From the NCBI RefSeq assembly GCF_016100455.1, contig NZ_JACFSK010000001.1:2046001-2110000 (forward strand): a stretch of DNA of 64,000 nucleotides, written 5' to 3'. The notes under the pieces were generated by a model. The model saw nothing but the letters and a program-made list of their open reading frames with translations. It had not been told where the DNA came from and did no database searches. This DNA is from Bartonella sp. M0283. Lineage in GTDB: Bacteria > Pseudomonadota > Alphaproteobacteria > Rhizobiales > Rhizobiaceae. Each line of letters begins with the position of its first letter. Position 1 is the first letter of the stretch. Position numbers and translations under genes: made by a program. Shown one piece after another: positions 53,995-63,613 of the stretch.

Positions 53995-54897
53995 ATGATG
54001 AAAAAAACATCACAATTACCCAAGCGTCTTTTCTACGTCTGGTTTGGTGATGATATGCCGGCAGATGTCCATGCCTGTATCCAGACCTGGAAACTCGCCA
54101 TGCCCGATTATGAGATCATCAAAATCGGTGAAGAAAAATCCAACTGGTTTGATTTTAAAGAAGCACTTAAAGAATGCCAATGGTTAAAAGCAATTTATGA
54201 CCGCAAATTATGGGCCTATGTAGCAGATTATGTGCGTATGAAAGTTTTGTATGACCACGGTGGCATTTATCTTGACACCGATGTAACCGCTTCAAAAAGC
54301 TTTGATCCTTTGACATCTGAATCTTTATTTATGGGATTTCAGTCACCTACAGAAGTAAATGGTGCCATTTTAGGAGGTATAAAACATCACCCCTTTTTAA
54401 AATCCATGCTTGATTATTATGAAAAGAACGAGATCTTCAAGGGACCGCGACATCTGTTACCAGAGATAATGACATATATCCTGAAAAGGGATTATAACTT
54501 TGCTCCATTCGATAGTCGTCGTGCTCCCGATGTAACCCGTTTATCCGATATAATTATATATCCCGAAGAGACATTTTATCCGTTTCGTTATGACGAAAAA
54601 TTCACTGATAAATGTATAACAAAAAATAATTTTTGCATCCATTGGTGGAAAGGCAGCTGGCGATCGGAAGAAGATCGGGAATGGTTAAAAGATGGTCGTT
54701 TAACTTATTTAGAAGGAATTATGCAACGTCCGCTTCAACCGCAAAAAAATGTTAATCCGAAATGGTTATATTTTGTCAAGCAAACGCCCAATAAAACAAA
54801 GTATTATATTTTCGGAATCCCGTTCATTGTTGTAAGAAAACCGTCCCACAAAAAGTATGTTTATCTTTTTAATACAATTCCTCTTTACGGCAAATAA
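53995..54897 (+). CDS. GT32-type (OCH1-like, DXD) glycosyltransferase
   Basis: A 300-residue enzyme of the glycosyltransferase sugar-binding DXD group. The region KRLFYVWFGDDMPADVHACIQTWKLAMPDYEI opens the fold. WAYVADYVRMKVLYDHGGIYLDTDV holds the DxD metal site near residue 100. A CIHWWKGSW segment near residue 215 is the family's C-terminal His-Trp block. Such enzymes often add hexoses to capsular or lipopolysaccharide chains. ATG 53998 is an equally possible start because AAGG lies six bases before it. It sits between two GT2 genes, nine and two bases away, in one operon. Confidence 0.9.
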   Translation: MMKKTSQLPKRLFYVWFGDDMPADVHACIQTWKLAMPDYEIIKIGEEKSNWFDFKEALKECQWLKAIYDRKLWAYVADYVRMKVLYDHGGIYLDTDVTASKSFDPLTSESLFMGFQSPTEVNGAILGGIKHHPFLKSMLDYYEKNEIFKGPRHLLPEIMTYILKRDYNFAPFDSRRAPDVTRLSDIIIYPEETFYPFRYDEKFTDKCITKNNFCIHWWKGSWRSEEDREWLKDGRLTYLEGIMQRPLQPQKNVNPKWLYFVKQTPNKTKYYIFGIPFIVVRKPSHKKYVYLFNTIPLYGK

Positions 54898-54899
54898 CA

Positions 54900-55871
54900 A
54901 TGACTCCAGCAATATCCGTTATTATACCGGTTTACAATGTTGCTCCATGGTTGCGTGAATGCCTTGATAGCGTTGTCTCACAATCCTTTAGAGACCTGGA
55001 AATCATTATTGTTGATGACGGCAGTACTGATGAAAGTCCTCAGATTATTGCCGAATATGCATCTCAAGATAAAAGAATTACCGCCATTCGGAAGCAAAAT
55101 GGTGGTTTGGGTGCGGCAAGAAACACGGCAATCCCTCTCGCAACAGGCGATTACATTGCTTTTCTTGACTCGGACGATAAAATTCGTCGGGATGCGTATG
55201 AAAAGCTTTATGAACCGGCTAAAAAATACGATTGCGATATCGTGTATTGTCAAACAGCCTATCTAGATGACCAAACCGGCAATATCACCGAGCAAGACAA
55301 TCAGACCGCACTTCCATTGTTCAAAAAGTTCATAGGAACACATCATTCCTTTTCTCTTGAGGAGATCGAGCCTGAAAAAATCTTTTCCTATGATTCATTT
55401 GTTGTCGCATGGAACAAGATCACCAAACGTTCGCTCATTGAAAAAATTAACGCACGTTTTCCTGAGCGTCTTATTTTCGAGGATATGCCATTCTATTTCA
55501 ACACGCTATTGAACGCGAAAACGCTTTCTGTGGTTTGGGAGCGACTGATATATTATCGTATCAACCGGAAAAATTCGATTATGAATGCCAGCAATAGACA
55601 AGGCGAAATTGTCGAAATTTTGCAGACAATTGCACGTGAATTGCAAGCGACAAAATCCCGCACAGGATATGATTACAAAAACGCGCTGAGCCCCTTTGCC
55701 TATCAGGAACTCTGTTACAAATTCAAACAGATCGACAGAAATAAACTTGGAAGGCAGGTTCTTGATCAAATCTTGACGGTTGACGATAGAAAGCGCTTTG
55801 AACAGGAAATGCTTCATAAAACATCATTTGTTTCAAAATTGATGTCGAAACTGTCAAGACACAAAAAATAG
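54900..55871 (+). CDS. Glycosyltransferase family 2
   Basis: A 323-residue GT2 enzyme with ISVIIPVYNVAPWLRECLDSVVSQSFRDLEIIIVDDGSTDESP and RNTAIPLATGDYIAFLDSDDK (DSDD metal motif). LIFEDMPFYFNTLL near residue 188 is the catalytic ED block. A helical basic C-terminus ends in KLSRHKK. It is clearly related to the gene at 53044 (same opening and metal blocks), so the two probably arose by duplication. It starts two bases after the GT32 stop and ends the operon. A hexamer repeat follows within 65 bases. Confidence 0.92.
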   Translation: MTPAISVIIPVYNVAPWLRECLDSVVSQSFRDLEIIIVDDGSTDESPQIIAEYASQDKRITAIRKQNGGLGAARNTAIPLATGDYIAFLDSDDKIRRDAYEKLYEPAKKYDCDIVYCQTAYLDDQTGNITEQDNQTALPLFKKFIGTHHSFSLEEIEPEKIFSYDSFVVAWNKITKRSLIEKINARFPERLIFEDMPFYFNTLLNAKTLSVVWERLIYYRINRKNSIMNASNRQGEIVEILQTIARELQATKSRTGYDYKNALSPFAYQELCYKFKQIDRNKLGRQVLDQILTVDDRKRFEQEMLHKTSFVSKLMSKLSRHKK

Positions 55872-55934
55872 GAGCTTGCCGCGAAAGGCCGACATTCGCG
55901 CATCGATTTTATTTATAAACCGCAATATCGGCTT

Positions 55935-55970
55935 GGTTTCGGTTTCGGTTTCGGTTTCGGTTTCGGTTTC
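55935..55970 (+). repeat. (GGTTTC)6 hexanucleotide tandem repeat
   Basis: Six exact GGTTTC units, in the 118-base gap between the convergent GT2 and thpR genes. Slippage could change copy number. It is not within a recognised gene; the short open frame across it encodes only alternating Ser-Val. Confidence 0.95.
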
Positions 55971-55989
55971 GATAAATTATAAAATTTCT

Positions 55990-56544
55990 TCATTCAAAAG
56001 AAGAAGGCTGTCGGTCGAGCTGCCAATGCTCTTCAACAATATAAGGCCCGCCGCCAATCGACTCATGTGAAGACATCATCACAAAGCGGTTAACCGGGAA
56101 ATACCCCGTTTCAAAATGTCCATGTGAAGAGAGATAGGGCAATAGATCATCAAGCTTCACCTGTTTCAAGCGAGCAATTGTCACATGAGGAATATATTTC
56201 CCTTTATCCGATTTGAGGCCAAGCCTTTTGGCAATACGATCAATGTCGCTTTGCAAAAGCAATAATTCCTCGCATGGCTCTGCGCTTGCATAAATCGAAT
56301 GCGGTGTTTTTGAACCGAAAACATCAATTCCTTTCAGTCGCAAATTGAAGGACTTTCTTTCAATGTGATCAAATGCGTGAACGAGTTCGTCAGCTATCTC
56401 GTTGCTCATGTCACCAAAGAAGCGAAGGGTAATATGATAATCTTCGACTTCAATGAAACGCGCACCAGGTAAACCGCCACGCAACAATGACAAGGACAAT
56501 GCGGCATCATGCGGCACTTCCAATGCGGCAAAAAGTCGGGGCAT
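55990..56544 (-). CDS. thpR: RNA 2',3'-cyclic phosphodiesterase
   Basis: A 184-residue 2H phosphoesterase. The two HxT(x) catalytic motifs are H37 in DYHITLRFFG and H120 in IPHVTIAR. It opens cyclic 2',3'-phosphates in RNA, and earlier annotations call it 2'-5' RNA ligase. AAGGA lies seven bases before the ATG. It stands alone between the glycan island and tamB, with no shared promoter evident. Confidence 0.94.
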   Translation of the reverse strand: MPRLFAALEVPHDAALSLSLLRGGLPGARFIEVEDYHITLRFFGDMSNEIADELVHAFDHIERKSFNLRLKGIDVFGSKTPHSIYASAEPCEELLLLQSDIDRIAKRLGLKSDKGKYIPHVTIARLKQVKLDDLLPYLSSHGHFETGYFPVNRFVMMSSHESIGGGPYIVEEHWQLDRQPSSFE

Positions 56545-56622
56545 TATGATTCCTTACGCGCTGACATTGACGATGAGATGAACGCCGGAAGACCATTTCC
56601 GGCAAAAACACTATTCCTCGCT

Positions 56623-59600
56623 TTAATAATCTTTTTCATAGAAAACACCAACACTTGAATCGCCTTGTGCGCCAAGTGCGCCTTTGGCTTTCAAGTTTTT
56701 GGAAATATCCAGATTAACTGTTCCCTTTGTATTGCCACCAGAGCCAGCTTCGACACCGAGGTAGATGTTATCGCGAATATAGCGACCCGCTTTAACACCG
56801 GTATTTCCCTGTTTATCTGTCACAACATCAAGATCATCAAGACCGGTGGTCGACCGTAAGGAACCAAGAAGCGACGTATTGGTAACACCGGCAAGTTCCG
56901 CAGCTGCAGAAGCGAGCTGCGCAATCTGGAAGGGTGACAGTTCGCTGATCGAACGATTAAAAATCAAACGGGCTAAAACTTCATCCTGAGGCAAGACAGG
57001 TACCGAAGTAAATGAAACACTCAATGCATTGATCGTACCGCTAACAGTTACCGTTACTGTAATGTCACTTCCTTGCGTGGTCGCAACAAAGTTGACTTCA
57101 GGGTTAAGATTGCCAACAAGTGTCACCGTTCCTTCTGTGAAGGTAAGCCTTTGCGAAAGAATTTCAAACCGGCCCCGCATCATTTGGAACCCGCCGACAG
57201 GATGGATATCATTGACCGGACCGAACAAACCGATTTCGCCACCCAATTCGACATCAAGCCCCATGCCGCGAACGAAAATCTGGTTCGGTGCACGAATATG
57301 CAGTTTTAGCTGAACAACAGAAGGTTTTGCGGGTGCCGTTGCAACTTTGTTTTTGCCGGTATCGATTTTTGCGCGCTCAAGCGTTGTTTCGATATCTTTC
57401 GTAAGATGTTTATGTTTGACATCAATAAGAGCAGCCCCTCCGAAACGATCCGGAACGGTAATTTCGGCCTTCTCGATTGTAAGATCACCGCCAATCACCG
57501 GATTATTCAACAGCCCGCCCGTCACTGTTAAAGAACCATCAACAGTCGCAACAACCATCTCTCCATCGCTATAGCGTGTGTGATTGAGGCGAACGGTCAT
57601 ATCGGCGGGCATTCCGGCAGCAAAATCTGTCGAGATAGAACCATTGGCAGAAATTGTTCCTCCAGCAGATGATGAAGCGTTGGCACGGTTGAGCACAATG
57701 CGCTCGCCACTCAAACCGGCATCAACAACAATATTGTTCAGCCGTAAATTGCTTTGGGGGTCAATGAATGTGCCATTTGCAAGAGCAAAATGACCATTCA
57801 ACTCTGGTTTTGCGAAAGAACCTCTAACGGTTGCATCAATATTTGCCGAGCCGGAAACTTGGGTCCCACGTTCGGCAAGAAATTGATTGACAATTCCCAT
57901 AGGAGCAGCGCCTTTGACATGAAGATCAATGCCATCGCCTTTTAGTGGAATGCGGCCATTTGCCGACATATTAAGTCCTTGCGGCCCGTTTGCATTGAAT
58001 TGTTCAAGATTAAGAACATTATTTTCATAATGCGCCTCAGCATTCAAACTGATTGGCGTAAGGCCGTTTTTTGCCAACAGATCGGCTCTCAAGCCTTGAC
58101 CTGAAAGATTGAATGTTGCCGTCGGAGCTTTCAATTGTCCGCCAATATGGGCGTGACCGGAGATGGTGCCGCCAAGATTCTGGTTGGCGACAAAACTGTT
58201 TGCGAGAGTAACAGGCAAATTTTTCAAGCTTATATCAAGATCAAGATTTCCTGCATCCAGCGGAACTTTGCCACTGGCTTCAACATCAAGGCCGGAACCG
58301 GAAATTTTTGTATCAACATTGACCGATTTGCCATTGGTTCTGCCTTTGGCATCAAGTGCAAATGGTGCGATCTTTTTATCTTTGAGAAGGCCTATTGACA
58401 GACCTTCACCTTTAATATCAAAGGCGACATCAGGTTTATCCGGCGTTCCTTTTATACCGGCTTGACCGGTTAAAGTACCGGTTGCACGAAGATCCGGTTT
58501 TATCAGATTGGCAAGTGAAACGGGCAAATGATCCATTTGCAACTCTAAATCGAGTTTCGCCCCGCCATCGCCTTTAATCGAAAATTTCCCGCCATTCACA
58601 TCCAATATCAAAGGCGAAATGTGGTAGCTATTATCAAACAAAATCACAGAAGCCGGATTTAATAGTTTCGCATGAACTGTATCCTGCGTAACATTCAAAG
58701 AATCCAGCGTGATCGTGAGCCGCCGATTATCTTCTTGCCCGTTTTGCGCTTCATCCCCGTTTGCCGGATAGATCAACCGACCGGCAAGATCGGCCTTGAT
58801 ATTATTTTGGACATCGGCAGAAACCTGGAAAGCGGTTTTCCCATCCATATCTTTTGCTGTCGCTTTAATTGTATTGACGACAAAATTGGCAACGCGAATA
58901 TCCGAAGCATTGACAAAACCATTGACACGGAAAGCACCTTTCGGGTCATCCAGCGTCAAATTCATATCAAGGCTTTCAACATGATTTTCGCCAAAAACCA
59001 GCTTATCAATATGGGCTTTCAGACGACCGCTCTGTTTTCCTTCATTTTCACTTAAATTAAAGTCACCTGTCATAGTGCCATGACCGTCGGTGAGTAAAAG
59101 CGCGCTCAATGTTGAAATATCGCTTGCATCAATATGGATATTGCCGTCAATCAGCCCTTCCAGATTTTGCTTCAGATTGCCGCTCACATGGGTTTCGCCG
59201 ACAAGAATGTCGAGATTATTCAGACTTTTGAACTGGTCATTATCGGAAAAACTTCCGCTTAGTTTCAGTTTTTCACCCCCGAAAAGGCCGCTGCCGTCTA
59301 CATAACCACTCAAATAGGTGGCAACAGGAGAGGTGTTATCAAGAACGGCATTGGCAAAAATTGCCGTATCCTGCATTTTCTGACCCGACAAAGTAGCTTC
59401 TTTGATCTTTGCTCCAAGACTTAAAGCAACAAGACGGTTATGGCCACGGGCAGCACCTTGCAATTGAACTGCCCCATGCATACGGGAATTGACGAGATTA
59501 AGGTCGGAAAGATCAAGCTGATAGTCCATATCGGCTTCATCACTTGAGAAACCGCCATTCGCTTCAAGCTTGATATGGTCGTTACCAAGCAAAAATTGGC

Positions 59601-61314
59601 GTGTTGTAATCCCGGTTTCGTCGCGTTTTATTCCGCCCGATAATCTTACATTGCCGGCCAACAAACGATCAAGCGTCTCATTGCCGGTTTTCAAAGCCAC
59701 GGTTTTTCCGGAAAGGTCAAGATCGAAAGAACCACCGACAAGATCGATTAAGCCATTTGCCTCGATATCGGCTGCCCCCGAAAGCGGTTTTCCGCTTAAC
59801 ATCGCCAACGGTTCCAATGTATCGGCTTGAATACCGAGATTCCCTTTGAATTGAAACTTCTCGATTTGCCCTTTCAGCCATAAAGTGAGCCCGTTAGCCG
59901 AAAGATTGACAGTGCGTATAGTAACCGGCTGATGGGCAAGAATATCGGCATCGACTTTCAAATTGACCGATTTTCCCAAGGCATCCGAAATTTTGCTCTT
60001 CGGCGTTGCCATGCCGTTGATTGCGCCGGTAATCTGCAACCCGACATGACGATTATTGACGTCATCAAGATTTTCCGAGTCGCCCCCCATATCGACAGTT
60101 ACATCGTGGGCAATGAAATTTTCGTTTGCGAAGTTGTTGGCGATAAATTGGCCACTCCACATAGAGCTTTCATTGCGTCCATAATCGATATTAAGAGCAA
60201 TATTATCAGCACGTGTCTTGCCTCCGGCGACAGGCAAAATAATTGACTGACCGGTTTGCGCTTTGACCGATGCTTTTACCGCCAAACGGCGTAAAAAACC
60301 GTCTGACAATGTTTCTGCATTTGCTGCTATATGAACGCCTTCACCATTGATCGAAAATTTGTCAAGACGAAAGCCGCCGTCCTTTTTCAGCAAGGCTGCC
60401 AGTTCAAGTTCCGTTCTTGCCCCGAAAAATGCCCGATATTCGTCCGGCATCAAAAGAACAATCGGCCCCGACAGGTTAACATTTATCGATTTTCCGCTTT
60501 CTGTGCCCTGAAGCTTGAATTTGCCATTCAATACCGGATCGGCGCCGGCTTTCATGGCAAGACCGAGTTCAAAATTATCCAGTGGTCCTTCGCCTTTTGC
60601 AATCAAAGCAACGGCGGGGCGATTCTTTATTTTTAACAGATTGGCAACAATGCCGTTTTCCGGCTCCGAGACTTCAATATCGATTTTTGCCTTATTGGTA
60701 CTGTTTGAAATATTGGCCAATACATTGAAATTGCCGGCTTTATCCAGACGTTTCATGACGAGTTGGGCTGCGAGATCACCATCGGCAAGAGTTATACCGC
60801 CTTGCAACGAAACTTCGGAAGGAAGGCCGAAAAGCGCCTCTCCAAATGTGACTTTCTTTGCATCAAGTGATTTGATGCTTATCGCAACTGGCAAGTCCGG
60901 TATAGAAAAACCCTTGGACTGGGGACTGGGGGCCGAAGAATCAGGCAAAGGTTTCCTGAAAATATCAATCTTCTCGGCTGACAATTCATTAATAGACACT
61001 TGTCCGCGCAATAGTGCCAAACGATTCCAGTCAAGCTTGGCATTGGTGATTTTGAGCCAGACACCTTGTCGATCGGCAATCGTAATCGAGCCGATTGTGG
61101 CGTTCGACGATAAAGCCCCTTCAATGCCGGCAAAACGGATTTGCCGGTTAGGTGAGGAAATTTTGCTTTCAATGAATGACAAAACCCACGACTTTTCGGC
61201 CGCATCCGTATCATGACCGGCGGGTGAAGAAGTGTCGGCAAAGCTTGCTGTCAAGCCTGCAAAGATCAGGAACAATGCGGTCATAAAAGCTGAAAGTGAT
61301 AAATTTTTCATCAT
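56623..61314 (-). CDS. tamB: Translocation and assembly module protein TamB
   Basis: A 1563-residue protein. A signal-anchor helix (about 5-25) is followed by a very long run of beta-strand repeats (AsmA/DUF490-like). The C-terminal DUF490 domain (about 1200-1563) contains ...GGFQMMRGRFEILSQRLTFTEGTVTLVGNLNPEVNF, the family signature. It spans the periplasm and works with TamA to insert autotransporters and move lipids to the outer membrane. Its start overlaps the tamA stop by one base (TGATG). It is unusually regular in composition, with many Asn/Gly/Ser-rich strands. Confidence 0.95.
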   Translation of the reverse strand: MMKNLSLSAFMTALFLIFAGLTASFADTSSPAGHDTDAAEKSWVLSFIESKISSPNRQIRFAGIEGALSSNATIGSITIADRQGVWLKITNAKLDWNRLALLRGQVSINELSAEKIDIFRKPLPDSSAPSPQSKGFSIPDLPVAISIKSLDAKKVTFGEALFGLPSEVSLQGGITLADGDLAAQLVMKRLDKAGNFNVLANISNSTNKAKIDIEVSEPENGIVANLLKIKNRPAVALIAKGEGPLDNFELGLAMKAGADPVLNGKFKLQGTESGKSINVNLSGPIVLLMPDEYRAFFGARTELELAALLKKDGGFRLDKFSINGEGVHIAANAETLSDGFLRRLAVKASVKAQTGQSIILPVAGGKTRADNIALNIDYGRNESSMWSGQFIANNFANENFIAHDVTVDMGGDSENLDDVNNRHVGLQITGAINGMATPKSKISDALGKSVNLKVDADILAHQPVTIRTVNLSANGLTLWLKGQIEKFQFKGNLGIQADTLEPLAMLSGKPLSGAADIEANGLIDLVGGSFDLDLSGKTVALKTGNETLDRLLAGNVRLSGGIKRDETGITTRQFLLGNDHIKLEANGGFSSDEADMDYQLDLSDLNLVNSRMHGAVQLQGAARGHNRLVALSLGAKIKEATLSGQKMQDTAIFANAVLDNTSPVATYLSGYVDGSGLFGGEKLKLSGSFSDNDQFKSLNNLDILVGETHVSGNLKQNLEGLIDGNIHIDASDISTLSALLLTDGHGTMTGDFNLSENEGKQSGRLKAHIDKLVFGENHVESLDMNLTLDDPKGAFRVNGFVNASDIRVANFVVNTIKATAKDMDGKTAFQVSADVQNNIKADLAGRLIYPANGDEAQNGQEDNRRLTITLDSLNVTQDTVHAKLLNPASVILFDNSYHISPLILDVNGGKFSIKGDGGAKLDLELQMDHLPVSLANLIKPDLRATGTLTGQAGIKGTPDKPDVAFDIKGEGLSIGLLKDKKIAPFALDAKGRTNGKSVNVDTKISGSGLDVEASGKVPLDAGNLDLDISLKNLPVTLANSFVANQNLGGTISGHAHIGGQLKAPTATFNLSGQGLRADLLAKNGLTPISLNAEAHYENNVLNLEQFNANGPQGLNMSANGRIPLKGDGIDLHVKGAAPMGIVNQFLAERGTQVSGSANIDATVRGSFAKPELNGHFALANGTFIDPQSNLRLNNIVVDAGLSGERIVLNRANASSSAGGTISANGSISTDFAAGMPADMTVRLNHTRYSDGEMVVATVDGSLTVTGGLLNNPVIGGDLTIEKAEITVPDRFGGAALIDVKHKHLTKDIETTLERAKIDTGKNKVATAPAKPSVVQLKLHIRAPNQIFVRGMGLDVELGGEIGLFGPVNDIHPVGGFQMMRGRFEILSQRLTFTEGTVTLVGNLNPEVNFVATTQGSDITVTVTVSGTINALSVSFTSVPVLPQDEVLARLIFNRSISELSPFQIAQLASAAAELAGVTNTSLLGSLRSTTGLDDLDVVTDKQGNTGVKAGRYIRDNIYLGVEAGSGGNTKGTVNLDISKNLKAKGALGAQGDSSVGVFYEKDY

Positions 61315-63278
61315 CAGAACGCCTGCCCTATGCCGATATAGAAACCTAAATCAGGGTCGCCCACTGCACCATCGAGAGGTGTTGCCACATCAAAACGCAA
61401 TGGTCCGAGCCCTGTCATATAACGGACACCGATACCGGCACCGACTTTGGTATTTTCGGAAAAATCCGGTGTGGAATCAGCCCCGACGACACCGGCGTCG
61501 ACAAAACCGACAAGACCGATTGTATCGGTCACCATTGTGCGCAGTTCCGCCGACCCTTCGACAAGCGAACGACCACCAATTGTATCACCGGTATCGGTTC
61601 TGATACCGATATTGCGATAGCCATAACCGCGCACAGAACCACCGCCACCGGCAAAGAAAAGCATATCAGAAGGGATTTCGCGCGCTTCCGGACCGGTAAT
61701 CGAACCAATCTTTGCCCGTGTTGCAATAACATAGCGATCTTTCGCATCAAGCGAAAAATAGGAACGGCCTTCCAATGTCATCTTGCCGATAAAGTTTCCA
61801 TAATGAATTTCGTAGATCGGCTCCAGAACCGCTTCGCCATAAAGGCCGTGTTTCGGATTGGACTTGTTGTCACGACTATCATAAAGCAATCCTCCCAAAA
61901 AACCGACCGGTGTAAAATCGCGATTGCCGAAATAGTCATCTTCCGACTTGGTTTGGGCGGCATTGAAATAAATCCGCCCTGACAGCTCATCGGTGAATAT
62001 ATGTGTCAAACCGAGCTGTCCGGTAATACCTGTGGTTGTATAATTATCAAGAACCTCACGCTGCCCTTTGAGGCTTGCAACGAAATCGGTGTCCGGCGTA
62101 ATAACACCAGGACGGGTGAAAGTGGTTCCCAAAAGATAGCCGAAGTTTTTCGGGTTATAGGAATCATCCTGACTGCCACCAATGCCGCTTATCTTGGCAT
62201 CAAAACGCAAGCGTTCCGCATGGCCGAAAAGATCGCGATGCATCCAGTAAGCTTCAAGACCGGCGCCATCAAGTGTCGAATAGCTTCCACCAACGCCAAA
62301 CCGGTGAAGCGGACGTTCCTGTACTGTAAGATTGAGTGGCAAACTGCCATCATCCTTGATCTTATCTGCCTCCCTCACATTGGCCGCCCGAAATACATCA
62401 AGACGCGCAAGCCGCTTATTGGCTTTGGCAATATCATCGGGGTCATATTCCTGCCCCTCTTTTAATCCGGTCATCCAGGCGACATAGGCTGAATCCATGC
62501 GGGGCTTGTCGCTGACGTTTTTAACTGTCAAGGGACCGTAATGTGCCTTTTGACCGGGCTGAACCTCTATATTGGAATCGATAGTGCGAGTGGCGTGATC
62601 GGCAACAACATCACGGTTTTTTACGCTTGCCTTGGCATAACCTTGTTGCCGCCACCTTTCGATGGCAAGTTGTTCCGCCTTGAAAACAGAACCGGATTTT
62701 GCAACATCCCCTGACGCATATCCAGAATCGGCCGGAAGAGGAACTTTGTCTTTCTTGTCGTCGGTTTTTGGAGCGAGATCATGAACGCTTGCAACACCGA
62801 AATGATATTGCGGTCCGGTATCGATTGTAATGACAATATCCGATTGGTCGGGCAATTCTGTATCGGGACGGATATTGGCTGCCTCCGCACCGTTCACCTG
62901 AATACTGATTGTGCCGCCGTAATAACCTTCGGCATAAAGGGCAGCCAGAATTTTCCTGTAATCACCGCGCGCTTTAGCCAAAAGTCCGGCAGAACCGGAG
63001 GCTGGCTTATCATCGTCTTCAACAAGAGATGACGCTGCCTTGACAATTTTTACGCCCCCTTCGGGTGCATTCGGAGCATTGGTAACTTTGACCTTATAAT
63101 GTTTGGGGACACCGATAACATCGGCATTTTTATCAGTCTGGTCTTTTTTACCCCATAAATGGATACCAAAGAGATCAAAAGCATTTGCTTCTTGTGGTTG
63201 ATAAAAAGTCAGCGCAACGCAGGTCATGAGAGCGACAAGAGCACTCTCTGCCTTCAACCTCGATTTTGTAACTGACAT
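61314..63278 (-). CDS. tamA: TamA outer-membrane assembly factor (BamA family)
   Basis: A 654-residue Omp85 protein. The N-terminus is a signal region (SRLKAESALVALMTCVAL..., cleavage near ANAFD). POTRA domains follow (about 55-320), including RKILAALYAEGYYGGTISI and GYAKASVKNRDVV. A C-terminal beta-barrel (about 330-654) has VRGYGYRNIG, the conserved barrel (V/I)RGY motif, and ends GFYIGIGQAF. ATG 63278 is chosen over a TTG two codons upstream. It is divergent from the comM-type gene and coupled to tamB. Confidence 0.94.
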   Translation of the reverse strand: MSVTKSRLKAESALVALMTCVALTFYQPQEANAFDLFGIHLWGKKDQTDKNADVIGVPKHYKVKVTNAPNAPEGGVKIVKAASSLVEDDDKPASGSAGLLAKARGDYRKILAALYAEGYYGGTISIQVNGAEAANIRPDTELPDQSDIVITIDTGPQYHFGVASVHDLAPKTDDKKDKVPLPADSGYASGDVAKSGSVFKAEQLAIERWRQQGYAKASVKNRDVVADHATRTIDSNIEVQPGQKAHYGPLTVKNVSDKPRMDSAYVAWMTGLKEGQEYDPDDIAKANKRLARLDVFRAANVREADKIKDDGSLPLNLTVQERPLHRFGVGGSYSTLDGAGLEAYWMHRDLFGHAERLRFDAKISGIGGSQDDSYNPKNFGYLLGTTFTRPGVITPDTDFVASLKGQREVLDNYTTTGITGQLGLTHIFTDELSGRIYFNAAQTKSEDDYFGNRDFTPVGFLGGLLYDSRDNKSNPKHGLYGEAVLEPIYEIHYGNFIGKMTLEGRSYFSLDAKDRYVIATRAKIGSITGPEAREIPSDMLFFAGGGGSVRGYGYRNIGIRTDTGDTIGGRSLVEGSAELRTMVTDTIGLVGFVDAGVVGADSTPDFSENTKVGAGIGVRYMTGLGPLRFDVATPLDGAVGDPDLGFYIGIGQAF

Positions 63279-63613
63279 TACCAAAACACTTAACTCTTAA
63301 CCGTCAAACTCTTCGTTTACCTGCTTATTTACCAAATATAACGCTCCAAAATTCAGAACCCACAATTTACTTCGCACTTTAACTTCGCGCTCATTAAAAT
63401 TGCTGCTTGTTCATGCGTTAGCATAGGCCAGCGTTTAATCATATACTGACGAACATGATTTTGCTTCATTTTCGTCAAGGAAGTGTTAACCGGCAATTTG
63501 TGCCTTACCGTGGCGAACACCATAAAAATACTTGATGTTCATGAAATGTTCTTGATTTTTACAAAAAATAATGATTGTCTCATTTTGATACAACTGAAGT
63601 GAGAATAAGACAA
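63279..63613. other. Divergent gap between tamA and the comM-type gene, 335 bases
   Basis: Must hold promoters for both genes. TTAA-containing motifs occur near 63290-63300 and 63487, but none forms a standard CtrA box. No RNA gene or ORF recognised. Confidence 0.5.

Noticed and set aside
55876..56070. Short open frame with a Ser-Val repeat
   Set aside because: The repeat is just the translation of the GGTTTC tract, and the frame overlaps the end of thpR with no ribosome site.
63285..63310. TTAA motifs near the tamA start as a CtrA box
   Set aside because: The spacing between TTAA elements is three bases, not the required seven.
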